From Fenollaria sporofastidiosus (GTDB lineage Bacteria; Bacillota; Clostridia; Tissierellales; Peptoniphilaceae): a stretch of 64,000 bases of DNA. The stretch spans positions 434,001-498,000 of the forward strand of contig NZ_OW968186.1 of the NCBI RefSeq assembly GCF_943169635.2, in the 5' to 3' direction. Below are positions 7,580 through 16,246 of this stretch, piece by piece; the first letter of the stretch is position 1; each line of letters opens with the position of its first letter. A model generated the notes under the pieces. That model ran no database searches. It saw only the letters and a list, made by a program, of their open reading frames with translations, and was not told where the DNA came from. The position numbers were made by a program, and so were the translations under genes.

Positions 7580-8244
7580 TGAAAGCCATAATTATGCTAA
7601 TCTTAACAGTAGCACCCTACTTTTTCTTTGTATACATAAAAAAGAAACTTAAGTGGTCCTTCGTCAATCCCTTGCTCTTTGCAATCGCAGTCGACATGGC
7701 CATCTTGTTGAGCTTTAATATAGACACCAAAACTTATCAGTCAGGCGCAAAGTATGTGAGCGTGCTACTAACACCAGCAACCATAGCCCTAGCCTTTCCA
7801 TTATACGAAGAGCTTAAGACCATAGAAAAGGACATAGTACCCATAGCCCTAAGCATAGTCTTCGGAGTCTTCTCGTCCCTACTGACAGTCTTTGTAATCT
7901 ACAAGATCTTCCTACTTGAGAAGGTGCACTTCATAACACTTATGCCAAAGTCCATCACCACAGCGATAGGTATAGACGTCTCGAGGTCCATGGGCGGCAT
8001 AGTCTCGATAACAGTCTTTACGATTATATTCACAGGCATATTCGGCGCCATGGTCAGTGATGCAGTCTTTAAACTTATGAAGATAAAGTCAGACATAGCA
8101 AAGGGAGTCGCACTCGGAAGCGCATCCCACGCGATAGGCACAGCCAAGGCAAATAATATGAATGAGCTGTGTGGAGCGGCAAGTTCGATGAGTTTGGTGA
8201 TTAGTGGCATATTAAGTGTAATAATCCTTCCTTTCTTTGTATAA
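7579..8244 (+). CDS. lrgB: LrgB-family membrane protein
   Basis: A 221-residue multi-pass membrane protein of the LrgB/CidB family. It shows VSVLLTPATIALAFPLYEE and the highly conserved MPKSITTAIGIDVSRSMGG and GSASHAIGTAKA segments. It is the partner of LrgA, either in a murein-hydrolase-modulating complex or in pyruvate uptake, as described for other Firmicutes. The start codon overlaps the lrgA stop (TAATG), implying coupled translation. A repeat-rich gene-free stretch begins immediately after its stop codon. Confidence 0.9.
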   Translation: MKAIIMLILTVAPYFFFVYIKKKLKWSFVNPLLFAIAVDMAILLSFNIDTKTYQSGAKYVSVLLTPATIALAFPLYEELKTIEKDIVPIALSIVFGVFSSLLTVFVIYKIFLLEKVHFITLMPKSITTAIGIDVSRSMGGIVSITVFTIIFTGIFGAMVSDAVFKLMKIKSDIAKGVALGSASHAIGTAKANNMNELCGAASSMSLVISGILSVIILPFFV

Positions 8245-8294
8245 TTTTTTGTTCAAGCGCGCCCTTGAATTCGTTCCATCTATAATATCTTAAT

Positions 8295-8599
8295 AGTGAG
8301 AAAATTGTTATTCACGAGCGCAGCATTCGGAGAAAACTGTTTTAATTTCTTGGCGCAACGAGCCGGCCGTGGGCTCATCTAGCTGAGCGAAGCGAACGGA
8401 TATGAGACCACAGGTGAGTAAGCTTAGAAATTATCAGTTTTCGTAGACCAGCAAGCGAAGGAAAGCCGTAAGTTTAATCAAATCGACGTTCACTTCGTTC
8501 CGTCTCTTTGTAAACTCTGGCATAAGGCATGCATAGCCAATCGAACATCGCTAACACTCGTTCTCTTGGTGCATGGACTTAACGCTTTTTGATGTGCAA
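8295..8599 (+). repeat. Family-A nested structured repeat, copy A1
   Basis: The left end is AGTGAGAAAATTG and the right end TTTTTGATGTGCAA. Internal paired arms are AAAACTG (8333-8339) with CAGTTTT (8435-8441), AATTTCT (8344-8350) with AGAAATT (8426-8432), and GGGCTCAT (8371-8378) with ATGAGACC (8402-8409). The last pair closes a 23-nt loop that starts CTAGCTGAGCG. It is nearly identical to the copy at 41683-42031. Confidence 0.75.
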
Positions 8600-8666
8600 T
8601 GCTCGAGTACGTTTAGTACACTGCGCTTGCCTCGTCGATCCACATCGCCCAATCATCACGCTTGCT

Positions 8667-8714
8667 CATCATAGCGCAAAGGTTCTCGAATGCTTTAGCA
8701 TGCGAGGTTCTTCA
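8667..8714 (+). repeat. Family-H hairpin repeat (copy 1)
   Basis: ATAGCGCAAAGGTTCTCG on the left and CGAGGTTCTTC on the right flank a variable stem-loop (CTCG-ATGC / GCAT-CGAG). This is one of ten copies in the window. Confidence 0.7.
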
Positions 8715-8834
8715 AAATTTGTTTCATCAGGTTCATTGGCAAGGGTAAAATTGCATCGCCTTATCCATCCGCTTTCTCTGCAAAATCAATCATACTGAGT
8801 TAATTTATTGCGCCAAAAAATTAAAATGTACAAA

Positions 8835-8859
8835 AAGGGACAGATTCGCTCTGTCCCTT
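8835..8859 (-). terminator. Intrinsic terminator of the DegV gene
   Basis: A 9-bp stem AAGGGACAG / CTGTCCCTT with a 7-nt loop is followed on the minus strand by a T-run. Confidence 0.85.
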
Positions 8860-8883
8860 CTAATATCTTATACAAGTATTTAG

Positions 8884-9741
8884 CTAGTTAAATTTTTTCA
8901 CTGCGCATATATGAACTGTGCCTGGACCTGTATGAGCGCCTATGCATACCGCAAATGGATTTAGTTCTATAAGCTTATCGGGATACTTTTCTACAAGCGC
9001 ATCCCTTACCTTAGTCGCAAGCTCAATGCAATCTGCGTGGCAAACCATGATCCTGTCATCATAAAGCTCGTGTCCGACCTCTTCCTCAAATATGTCTACT
9101 GTTTTTTCTATAGCTCTCTTAGTGCCTCTACCCTTGTCTTTTGTATAAATTACGCCGTCCGCATGCACATCAAGAATTACCTTCATATTGATTAAATTGC
9201 CGATAGTCGCCTTAAGCTTCGAGACTCTGCCGCCTCTTTGCAAGTACTCAAGCGAATCGACGAAGAAAACATATCTCGTGTTCTTCACAAAATTATCCGC
9301 ATAAATCTTAAGCTCATCAAAGCTCATGCCCCCCTTCGCAAGCTTCGCAAGATTTATAGCCATCATACCTTGGCCCATGGATGCGCCGCGCGAGTCAACT
9401 AGTAAAAGCCTGTCATCACCTATGCCCAAAGAGTTCTTCGCAAGAACTGCGTTGTTAAAAGTTGACGACATACCAGTAGAAAGCGATACGTATATCGCCT
9501 TATCATATTTATTTAAAACTTCCTCAAATTTCACTTCGTATTCGTGCGGAGCGATTGCTCCAGTCTTGTAAACAGCGCCATTTCTCATATCATCGTAGAT
9601 CTCTTTGCCGCTGATGTCGACGCCATCTAGGTAAGTTTTGTCATCTTTCATAATGGCGATTGGCATAATGTCTATAGAAAAGTCCTTAGCTAAGTCTTTA
9701 CCTATATCTGAAGCCGAATCTGTTATAATCTTAATACTCAT
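8884..9741 (-). CDS. DegV-family fatty-acid-binding protein
   Basis: A 285-residue cytoplasmic protein. The N-terminal KIITDSASDIGKDLAKDFSI, YVSLSTGMSSTFNNA and VDSRGASMGQGM motifs line the lipid pocket of DegV proteins. Family members bind a fatty acid (FakB-like) and can hand it to the kinase FakA for phosphorylation before phospholipid synthesis. Whether this one is a true FakB cannot be decided here, because no fakA is nearby. The gene is monocistronic, with its own strong terminator. Confidence 0.88.
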   Translation of the reverse strand: MSIKIITDSASDIGKDLAKDFSIDIMPIAIMKDDKTYLDGVDISGKEIYDDMRNGAVYKTGAIAPHEYEVKFEEVLNKYDKAIYVSLSTGMSSTFNNAVLAKNSLGIGDDRLLLVDSRGASMGQGMMAINLAKLAKGGMSFDELKIYADNFVKNTRYVFFVDSLEYLQRGGRVSKLKATIGNLINMKVILDVHADGVIYTKDKGRGTKRAIEKTVDIFEEEVGHELYDDRIMVCHADCIELATKVRDALVEKYPDKLIELNPFAVCIGAHTGPGTVHICAVKKFN

Positions 9742-9780
9742 GATTTCCTCCTCATATATACTTATTATATAATAAATTTA

Positions 9781-11157
9781 CTATTTTTTAAAGTCCAGAA
9801 TTATTTTTTTCACTATGCTCATGGCAGAGCGGATCTCGTCCTCAGCCATAGCCCCGTAACCAAGTAGTAGTGCGTCCTTCGCAATAGGCTCTTCACTTAG
9901 GTAATAGTCTTTAAGTTTTGACGCTTTTACGCTTTTCTTTTTAAGCGCCTTGACAATGGCCTCATAATCGTCAATACCATCGACATAAACTTTTAGATGC
10001 ATGCCGGCCATGGAGTCGATGGCGTGAACACCCGGGATGTCCTCGAGCTCATCAAGTAACACGAGGCGCTTCTTATTGTAAATGCCCTTCATTCTGTTGA
10101 GCTGCCTTTCAAAGTGACCGCCCTTCATAAAGTCTTTGACAAGTATCTGAACTATGTTTGACACGGTCGAGTTAATCTGCGGCTTGACCTCGTAGTACCT
10201 CTTAAGTAGCTCGTTCGGCAGAACCATGTAGCTCAGTCTTAATAAGGGGCTAATGGATTTTGAAAAATTCGCAATGTAGATGACTTTATCCATCTCGTCG
10301 AGGCTCTTTAAGGGTGAGAGTGCTCTCGATGAGTACCTAAACTCGCTGTCGTAGTCATCTTCTATGATGTAGCGGCCGCTTGCACCATAAGCCCAGTTCA
10401 AAAACTCGAAACGCCTCTTAATCGGCATGACGGTCGCCGTTGGAAATTGATTTGACGGGGTAAGTAGCGCAGCTGTAAGGTTTGCACGCTTAAAGCGCTC
10501 GAAGTTCATCCCGCTATGATCCAGGCTGATGGGCTCGTAGTCAATATTATTGAGCTTCAAAAGCGTTTTGAGCTCCTTGTAGCCTGGGTTTTCAAGGCCA
10601 AGGCGAAGCTTTTTATCCAAAATGATGAAGACTATAGTCAAAAGCTGCTCAAGACCCGAACTGATGATGATATTATCCTCGCTAGTCTTGATGCCGCGCG
10701 CCTTGAAGAGGTAATTCTTGATCTCGTGGCGCAGGCCATAAAGGCCTTGATAGTCCCTCTCATAAAATTCCTCGTCGTAAATTACCTCTTGCGTGAAAAT
10801 CTTTTTAAATTTGTCTATTGGGTAACTTTCTTTATCCCCTTCGCTGATGGCAAAGGAGTATTTGTAGCTCTCCTTCTCTGGTCTAGCCGCGTTTATGGGC
10901 TCCGCCTTAAAATTATACAAGGAGCCGATCTCGCTAACGAAGTAGCCGCGCTTCTCGACGCTCTCTATGTAGCCTTCGCAGCTAAGGGCGTCGTATGCCG
11001 CTCTAACAGTATTCGTAGCGACAGACATCTCCTTAGCAAGAGTCCTCTTAGATGGCAGCCTCTCGCCTTTTTTGAAGCGTCCTTCAAGTATTGCATCCTT
11101 AAAATATTCATATATCTCTTCATAAATAGGCCTATCGCCTTTCAAATCTATTTGCAT
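9781..11157 (-). CDS. pdxR: MocR-family regulator (GntR winged helix fused to PLP aminotransferase domain), PdxR-like
   Basis: A 458-residue fusion protein. Residues 1-75 form a GntR-type winged helix (YEYFKDAILEGRFKKGERLPSKRTLAKEM). Residues about 110-450 form a fold-type I aminotransferase domain with EDDYDSEFRYSSR and the PLP lysine region YIANFSKSISP. Proteins of this build that lie divergent to pdxS are PdxR activators of PLP synthesis, sensing PLP through the aminotransferase domain. Here pdxS lies 95 bp away in the opposite orientation, which supports that role strongly. The gene symbol rests on context plus architecture. Confidence 0.85.
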   Translation of the reverse strand: MQIDLKGDRPIYEEIYEYFKDAILEGRFKKGERLPSKRTLAKEMSVATNTVRAAYDALSCEGYIESVEKRGYFVSEIGSLYNFKAEPINAARPEKESYKYSFAISEGDKESYPIDKFKKIFTQEVIYDEEFYERDYQGLYGLRHEIKNYLFKARGIKTSEDNIIISSGLEQLLTIVFIILDKKLRLGLENPGYKELKTLLKLNNIDYEPISLDHSGMNFERFKRANLTAALLTPSNQFPTATVMPIKRRFEFLNWAYGASGRYIIEDDYDSEFRYSSRALSPLKSLDEMDKVIYIANFSKSISPLLRLSYMVLPNELLKRYYEVKPQINSTVSNIVQILVKDFMKGGHFERQLNRMKGIYNKKRLVLLDELEDIPGVHAIDSMAGMHLKVYVDGIDDYEAIVKALKKKSVKASKLKDYYLSEEPIAKDALLLGYGAMAEDEIRSAMSIVKKIILDFKK

Positions 11158-11170
11158 AGCTCCTCCTATC

Positions 11171-11229
11171 TGGTACCATCAAAATAATCATAATTGGTAC
11201 TTTTAATTATACCATAATCCAAGTATAAT
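11171..11229. promoter_or_regulatory. pdxR-pdxS intergenic control region with repeated TGGTAC sites
   Basis: TGGTACCA at 11171-11178 and a dyad TGGTA (11195-11199) / TACCA (11210-11214) lie between the divergent genes. The pdxS -10 is TATAAT (11224-11229), but no good -35 is present and the second dyad lies where the -35 should be. That is the layout expected for an activator-dependent promoter. Confidence 0.6.
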
Positions 11230-11252
11230 AGCTATAAAAGAGGAGGAATATT

Positions 11253-12110
11253 ATGAATAAAAAATTTTTAGACTTTACAAATACACTTAAGGGCGGCGTC
11301 ATCATGGACGTTACTAATCCTGAGGAAGCGAAGATTGCCGAAAGTGCTGGAGCATGCGCTGTCATGGCGCTTGAGAGGGTACCTGCGGACATCAGACGCG
11401 AAGGCGGCGTTGCTAGAATGAGCGATCCACAAATGATTCTTGAGATAAAAAAAGCTGTTAAAATCCCTGTTATGGCGAAGTGCAGAATCGGTCACTTTGT
11501 TGAAGCAGGGGTTTTGGAAGCCTTAGGCATTGACTACGTCGATGAATCAGAAGTTTTGTCAAAGGCTGATAACGACAATCACATAGACAAATACCAATTC
11601 GACGTGCCATTTGTTTGCGGTGCAAGAGATCTTGGCGAAGCACTTAGAAGGATCGAAGAAGGTGCATCGATGATTAGAAGCAAGGGTGAAGCAGGTACAG
11701 GCGACGTTGTACAAGCTGTAAGCCACTTAAGACAAATACTTGGCGGTATCTCTCTACTTGTTTCAAAAAGAGAAGACGAGCTCTATACTTTTGCAAAAGA
11801 ATATAGAGTTAGCTACGATATAGTAAAATACGTTCACGACAACAAAAGACTACCTGTACTAAACTTCTCAGCTGGCGGTGTCGCAACACCTCAAGACGCA
11901 GCACTAATGAGAAGACTTGGTGCTGAAGGTGTCTTCGTTGGAAGCGGTATATTTAAGAGCGAAGACCCAGAAAGAAGAGCTAAGGCAATAGTTAAGGCAG
12001 TGAAAAATTATGAAGATAACAAGATTATAGCTGAGGTGGCGACTGGACTGGGTAAGGCTATGTTTGGGATAAACGAGGATGAACTTCAAATAAAAATGGC
12101 TGATAGATAG
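11253..12110 (+). CDS. pdxS: Pyridoxal 5'-phosphate synthase lyase subunit PdxS
   Basis: A 285-residue TIM-barrel enzyme that makes PLP from ribulose/ribose-5-phosphate, glyceraldehyde-3-phosphate and ammonia. Key stretches are LKGGVIMDVTN, VMALERVPADIRREGGVARM, VMAKCRIGHFVEA (active-site lysine), SKGEAGTGDVVQAV and FSAGGVATPQDAALM. It is preceded by a perfect AGAGGAGG site. The glutaminase partner pdxT, normally the next gene, is absent: a repeat block starts right after the stop codon. PdxT may be elsewhere in the genome, or PdxS may use free ammonia. Confidence 0.95.
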   Translation: MNKKFLDFTNTLKGGVIMDVTNPEEAKIAESAGACAVMALERVPADIRREGGVARMSDPQMILEIKKAVKIPVMAKCRIGHFVEAGVLEALGIDYVDESEVLSKADNDNHIDKYQFDVPFVCGARDLGEALRRIEEGASMIRSKGEAGTGDVVQAVSHLRQILGGISLLVSKREDELYTFAKEYRVSYDIVKYVHDNKRLPVLNFSAGGVATPQDAALMRRLGAEGVFVGSGIFKSEDPERRAKAIVKAVKNYEDNKIIAEVATGLGKAMFGINEDELQIKMADR

Positions 12111-12334
12111 GGATTTTTTGTTCAATTGGCGCCTGAAACTCGTTCGTTTGTCAGCAATGCTCGACTTATTTCGCATTAAGTTGAGCCCTTTTGCTAGTTT
12201 CGAATTTTTTGTCACTGCGACGTATTAATCATACGACTCGCTCCAAAAAATTCTGTACAACGCAAAATCATCTCAACTTCTCCGCGAACTAAGTGGTTGA
12301 GCGACTTGGTACAATCATCTTCGTCTCATCCAGC

Positions 12335-12376
12335 CTAGCGTAAAGGTTCCTGTCCGTCTATGGACGGGGTTCTTCA
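12335..12376 (+). repeat. Family-H hairpin repeat (copy 2)
   Basis: TAGCGTAAAGGTTC and GGGGTTCTTC flank a stem CCTGTCC / GGACGGG. The arm sequence is unrelated to copy 1 but is still complementary. Confidence 0.7.
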
Positions 12377-12462
12377 TTGCTCCAAAAAATCTTGTATAGT
12401 GACGGTTCATTGACAAGGGTAAGAAGTTTGATCAGAATTATTTTATTTACCTTAGCTAAATA

Positions 12463-12649
12463 ATAAGAAAATTGATTTTCGCGAGCGCAGCATTCGGAAT
12501 AAATTGGATTAATTTCTTAATGAAGATGTCTGCCCGCGAATTCATCTAGCTGAGCGCAGCGAACGAATATGAATTCGCAAGACATCGAGTTTAGAAATTA
12601 ACAATTTATGTAGACCAGCAAGCGAAAGAAAATAATTTTCGATGTGCAA
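12463..12649 (+). repeat. Family-A nested structured repeat, copy A2 (compact)
   Basis: Paired arms: GAAAATTG (12467-12474) with TAATTTTC (12633-12640); ATAAATTG (12499-12506) with CAATTTAT (12602-12609); AATTTCT (12511-12517) with AGAAATT (12593-12599); GATGTCT (12525-12531) with AGACATC (12580-12586); GCGAATTCAT (12536-12545) with ATGAATTCGC (12569-12578). The arms differ from those of the other copies, but the loop and the flank GCGAGCGCAGCATTCGGA are shared. Confidence 0.8.
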
Positions 12650-12716
12650 TGACTTACTTTGTTCAGTTTATTGCGCAAATAATACTTTTTAAAAATTATA
12701 TATTTAGTCAAAAACA

Positions 12717-12752
12717 AAGGACAGAGAAAAATAAAATCTCTATCCTTTCTTA
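12717..12752 (-). terminator. Terminator of the ftsH-wal-rlmH operon
   Basis: AAAGGACAGAGA and TCTCTATCCTTT pair (one mismatch) just after rlmH on the minus strand, ending in a short T-rich tail. Confidence 0.65.
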
Positions 12753-12762
12753 ATTTATAAAC

Positions 12763-13245
12763 TTATTTGTGATATGCCTCACCATTTATAATTTTGAAGC
12801 AGCGGAAAATTTGCTCCATCAAAACCACTCTCATCAGCTTATGATTCATGGTCATTCTGCCGAAGCTTAGCTTTAAATCTGCTTTATCTGAGACTTTCTT
12901 ATTAAAGCCGTTTGAGCCTCCTATAATCAAGGTGATTTTGGAGTAGCCACTGACTGCTACCTCTTTAACTTTTTCTGCGAATTCTTCGCTTGTTAGCAGC
13001 TTTCCCGCTATCTCGAGTGTGATGATGTAGCTTGTCTCATCCACTCTTGCAAGTATCTCTTCTGACTCTTCATCTATAATCTTTTCTAGCTCGGCGTCTG
13101 AGAGTTTATCGGGTTTGTCTCTGTCTTTGAGCTCTATAATATTGAGTGTTGTGAAGCGTGAGAGTCTCTTCTTATACTCGTCTATGGCCTCGTTTAAATA
13201 TTTTTCCTTGATCCTACCTAGGACTATCATATCGATTTTCAGCAT
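12763..13245 (-). CDS. rlmH: 23S rRNA pseudouridine-1915 N3-methyltransferase RlmH
   Basis: A 160-residue SPOUT methyltransferase that modifies helix 69 of 23S rRNA in assembled ribosomes using SAM. LIIGGSNGF is the SAM-binding knot motif. The C-terminal RMTMNHKLMRVVLMEQIFR and IINGEAYHK are near-invariant in the family. Its ATG follows the walJ stop with no gap. Linkage of rlmH to the 3' end of the Wal cluster is known from many Firmicutes, and here the gene closes the operon before a hairpin terminator. Confidence 0.96.
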   Translation of the reverse strand: MLKIDMIVLGRIKEKYLNEAIDEYKKRLSRFTTLNIIELKDRDKPDKLSDAELEKIIDEESEEILARVDETSYIITLEIAGKLLTSEEFAEKVKEVAVSGYSKITLIIGGSNGFNKKVSDKADLKLSFGRMTMNHKLMRVVLMEQIFRCFKIINGEAYHK

Positions 13246-14040
13246 TTAATCCACCTCGTATAGCAGTGTTCTTTTTAATCTATGTGTGACTCTTAGTCTA
13301 AAGTCTTCTGCTTTTCTGCCCGAGCTAAGTAGCTCTCTATAGACTGTGACGTAGGCTAGCTTTTCTGTGTTGTTCTCGTGTGAGAGATGCGCTAGGAAGA
13401 CTAGCTCGTTTTTGTCTTTGAGTGAATCTTTAATCAGATCTGCTGCCTGCATGTTGGAGAGGTGTCCTTCGTTTGAACGCACTCTATTCTTTAGGTAGTA
13501 GCTGTATGGACCTCTCTCGAGCATCTCTGTGTCGTGATTGCTTTCGATGTAGTAGATGTCTGAGTCTTTTATGGCGTCTTTTATCTCATCATCGACAAGG
13601 CCTGTGTCTGTAAGTATGCTGACTTTTTTACTGCCTGTGTATATGGCGAGGCCAACTGGGTCGTAGGCGTCGTGATATATCTTAAATGGCTTTATGCCTA
13701 TGTCTTTAATTTCGAAGTCTCCATCAAAAACATGAACCATGCTCTCTTTAACTGAGCCTATGCGCGGTAGTGATGCGAGGTAGGTCTTCTCGTTTGCGTA
13801 TATCTTTAGGCCGTACTTTCTCGATAGTATGCCTGCGCCTTGCACGTGGTCTCTGTGCTCGTGTGTTAGTACGACTCCATCTATGTCCTTGATGTCGACA
13901 CCAATCTCTTTTAGTGCATTCTCTGTTGTAACTCCGTTGAGTCCTGCATCGACTAGTAGCTTGGTATCTTTGTACTCGATGTAGCTTACGTTGCCGCAGC
14001 TGCCGGAGCTCAATGAGCAAAATTTTACTGTATCTTTCAT
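13246..14040 (-). CDS. walJ: MBL-fold metallohydrolase WalJ (YycJ)
   Basis: A 264-residue metallo-beta-lactamase-fold protein. The zinc motif is THEHRDH (about residues 59-65), preceded by FCSLSSGSCGN, the typical N-terminus of YycJ/WalJ. In other Firmicutes it is an exonuclease-type enzyme linked to coordination of cell division and DNA replication or repair. It sits between walI and rlmH on one transcript, as expected for the Wal cluster. The full length is present with no defect. Confidence 0.9.
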   Translation of the reverse strand: MKDTVKFCSLSSGSCGNVSYIEYKDTKLLVDAGLNGVTTENALKEIGVDIKDIDGVVLTHEHRDHVQGAGILSRKYGLKIYANEKTYLASLPRIGSVKESMVHVFDGDFEIKDIGIKPFKIYHDAYDPVGLAIYTGSKKVSILTDTGLVDDEIKDAIKDSDIYYIESNHDTEMLERGPYSYYLKNRVRSNEGHLSNMQAADLIKDSLKDKNELVFLAHLSHENNTEKLAYVTVYRELLSSGRKAEDFRLRVTHRLKRTLLYEVD

Positions 14041-14053
14041 ATCTGTCCCTTCG

Positions 14054-14881
14054 TTAAAGTATCATCTTGTAGCCGTCTTTGAAGGTTATCCTCCAGTGCG
14101 GTACTGCTCTAAGCCTTGTGATCTTAAGCTCGCTTGCTTGGTCTAGTGTCACTTGGTCGATAAAGTAGCACATGTCTACTCTGTCTATGCTCTTGCCTTT
14201 GACTTCGGGCTTATCGATGATGGAAAGTATCTTGTCTTTCACCGCGTCAAGTGTAAAGTCTTCGTCCTCTGTGTTGATGTACTCTAGGCACATCGCGTCG
14301 ACTCTTCTGACTCCTCTTTTGTCTATGGTGAAGTTGATAAAGGAGTTCTCTAGGTACTTACCCTCATACTTTATTGCAAAGTGCACTTGGTAGCTGTCCT
14401 CGTCCTTGTAGGCGCCATCAAAGGTAGTGCCGCGCACAAGTAGCTCCTTCTCTTTCATAAAGTCGTTTGCAAGTTTTACTGCCTTCTCTAGGTTCATATC
14501 CGGATACTTCTCTATCTCGGATGCGTCCATGTAGCTAAAAAGTGTTCCTTGCGATAGCGAGACGCTTTTCTCGTCCTTTATGAGTAGTTTAAGATCGTAT
14601 CTGTCGTCAAGCTCTGCCTCGCCATTAAAAAAGTTCTTGTTTATCTTATCAAGGTCGAAGTCGTAGTACTTAAGTATGTAGCCTTTGTACTCGCCGCCTT
14701 CCTTGAGTTCTTTCTCGTCCACTTTGATGCCTTGTCCCTCTAGTATCTCTACCACATCTGCTTTGTCCATGGATAGATCCTTCGTGCTCTCCTTTGTCTT
14801 TTTCACATACATAGTAAGAAGCACCAAGTCTATGAGCATAAAGCATATTAGGAGTATGGATTTAGCTTTGTTCCAGTTCAT
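14054..14881 (-). CDS. walI: WalI (YycI) membrane-anchored regulator of WalK
   Basis: A 275-residue protein with one N-terminal transmembrane helix (about residues 7-24, MNWNKAKSILLICFMLIDLVL) and an extracellular domain typical of YycI. In B. subtilis WalI and WalH contact WalK in the membrane and dampen its activity. Its start overlaps the end of walH by 20 bp, so translation is likely coupled. Sequence conservation in this family is low; the call rests on the N-terminal signature and the fixed gene order. Confidence 0.85.
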   Translation of the reverse strand: MNWNKAKSILLICFMLIDLVLLTMYVKKTKESTKDLSMDKADVVEILEGQGIKVDEKELKEGGEYKGYILKYYDFDLDKINKNFFNGEAELDDRYDLKLLIKDEKSVSLSQGTLFSYMDASEIEKYPDMNLEKAVKLANDFMKEKELLVRGTTFDGAYKDEDSYQVHFAIKYEGKYLENSFINFTIDKRGVRRVDAMCLEYINTEDEDFTLDAVKDKILSIIDKPEVKGKSIDRVDMCYFIDQVTLDQASELKITRLRAVPHWRITFKDGYKMIL

Positions 14882-16235
14882 AATCTCTCTCCTTTATCAG
14901 CTCAAATGTCTTCGCATCGAAGATGTAGTACGCCTTATTTGTGTCTATCCTAATCATAGGTACTAGTACGCTCTCTTCTCTTCTTACCAGGTAGACTATG
15001 CTTATCTTGTTTATGGCCTTGAGTGGGTTCTCATCAGGCGCAAGATGGAAAACGCTTGCCTTCTTTTCTATAAGATCAAGTATGTTCTTTGTATAGAAGG
15101 CCTCGGCGGAGTACTTGTTGAAGCTTGCCTTATTAACTGTAGCAAAGCGCACTTCGTCCATGAAGACATCTACTGATGCGTAGTAATCGGAGTCCTTCTC
15201 GTAGCAGACCTTCATACCATCTAGGTAGTAGTCGAAGCTGATTCTGTAGCCAAGTTTGTCCTCGCTTGTAATCTCTTCTATCTTGGATAGCTTAAGTGCG
15301 TGCTCTTCCATGATGTCGTTTTGCAAGAAGGCTATCGCGGTCTCTATCGACTTAAGAAGGTTTCTCTCCTTGTGCATCTTCTTAAGCGGGTCGAAGTACT
15401 CTATGGAGCCGTCGTACTTAAGCTTGACTACCTCTGAGCCGTAGCTGTATATCTTGGAGAAATCCTTCTCCTCAATCTCCTTTAGATACTTAAACTCCTT
15501 GTCAAAAAATCTTTGCGCAAAGCTCCTAGCATTGTCACGCTCGAGTATATCGAAGTCGTGTGCCTCTGTGTACTCGTCGAAGATGTAGCTTGCGAACTCA
15601 TCTTGATACGGAATGTATAAGGGGCTCTTCTCGCCAAGTAGGGTCGATGCGTTGTAGTAGTAGGCAAGGTTTGGCTTAAGTTCAAGATTTGATACTATGG
15701 AGTTTGCAAGTGAAAGAGACGTGTTAAGACCTGTAAGCTTGTATATGGATGTGTCGGTCTTGAATATGGCTGTGCCGCTGTATAAAAGCACTGCGACCTC
15801 TTTTATGTTTTTATCGTTATCTATAAAGTTGTTCTTTTCAATGATGTTGAAGGTTCTGGCAATAAGCCTTAGCGGGAAATTATCGATAAAGGTGAAGACA
15901 ACACATCTTGAGCTAGTGATCAAGCTTTCGTACTCATTTTGGCTGATAAGTGAGACCTTGTAGTCGTTCTTCGTAAAGACATCAGAAAAAAGCCCTTTGA
16001 AACTATGGAAGAGTCCTTGCTCCCCAGGGTTGTCTAAAACGGTTTTTTTGTCTTTTGCAAAGCTGACTATAGCAGTCTCAGCACTGATGTAGTCCTTTAG
16101 CTCTACCTTCTCTTTCTCCTTTGCCTCAATGGAGTCTTTCCTCTCACTTGAAAAGTCGAGCCATAGCTTCGAACTTAAGAATATGGCAAAAATAATCAAG
16201 AAAAAAAGAAGGGCTGTCTTGATTCTTTCTCTCAA
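14862..16235 (-). CDS. walH: WalH (YycH) membrane-anchored regulator of WalK
   Basis: A 457-residue protein with a single N-terminal transmembrane segment (residues about 7-27, TALLFFLIIFAIFLSSKLWL) and a large extracellular part. The segment LSSKLW at the membrane border is typical of YycH. It is predicted to act with WalI on the WalK sensor. It lies between the unknown secreted protein gene (11-bp gap) and walI (20-bp overlap), and its length is normal for the family. Confidence 0.85.
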   Translation of the reverse strand: MRERIKTALLFFLIIFAIFLSSKLWLDFSSERKDSIEAKEKEKVELKDYISAETAIVSFAKDKKTVLDNPGEQGLFHSFKGLFSDVFTKNDYKVSLISQNEYESLITSSRCVVFTFIDNFPLRLIARTFNIIEKNNFIDNDKNIKEVAVLLYSGTAIFKTDTSIYKLTGLNTSLSLANSIVSNLELKPNLAYYYNASTLLGEKSPLYIPYQDEFASYIFDEYTEAHDFDILERDNARSFAQRFFDKEFKYLKEIEEKDFSKIYSYGSEVVKLKYDGSIEYFDPLKKMHKERNLLKSIETAIAFLQNDIMEEHALKLSKIEEITSEDKLGYRISFDYYLDGMKVCYEKDSDYYASVDVFMDEVRFATVNKASFNKYSAEAFYTKNILDLIEKKASVFHLAPDENPLKAINKISIVYLVRREESVLVPMIRIDTNKAYYIFDAKTFELIKERDYELEQS

Positions 16236-16246
16236 TCTAGCTCCTC

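Larger units (their letters stand above)
8245..8834. other. Gene-free block of structured dispersed repeats
   Basis: There is no supported gene here. The block begins with ATTTTTTGTTCAAG right after the lrgB stop, as similar blocks do after pdxS and after the DUF2207 gene. It contains family-A element copy A1 (8295-8599), further self-complementary segments such as AGTTTA / TAAACT and CATGCA / TGCATG, and a family-H hairpin. It ends near GCGCCAAAAAATT. Confidence 0.7.
12111..12716. other. Gene-free block of structured dispersed repeats
   Basis: There is no supported gene here. The block starts GGATTTTTTGTTCAA directly after the pdxS stop, and matching GCTCCAAAAAAT segments lie at 12242 and 12380. 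It contains a family-H hairpin (about 12335-12375, stem CCTGTCC / GGACGGG) and a compact family-A copy (12463-12649). Confidence 0.65.

Noticed and set aside
8589..8798. 69-codon frame within the repeat block
   Set aside because: The region is composed of structured repeats shared with other gene-free blocks and the frame is not kept in those copies.
10516..11187. 223-codon plus-strand frame
   Set aside because: It is a shadow of the PdxR-like gene on the opposite strand, whose domains are clear; the plus frame shows no family motif.
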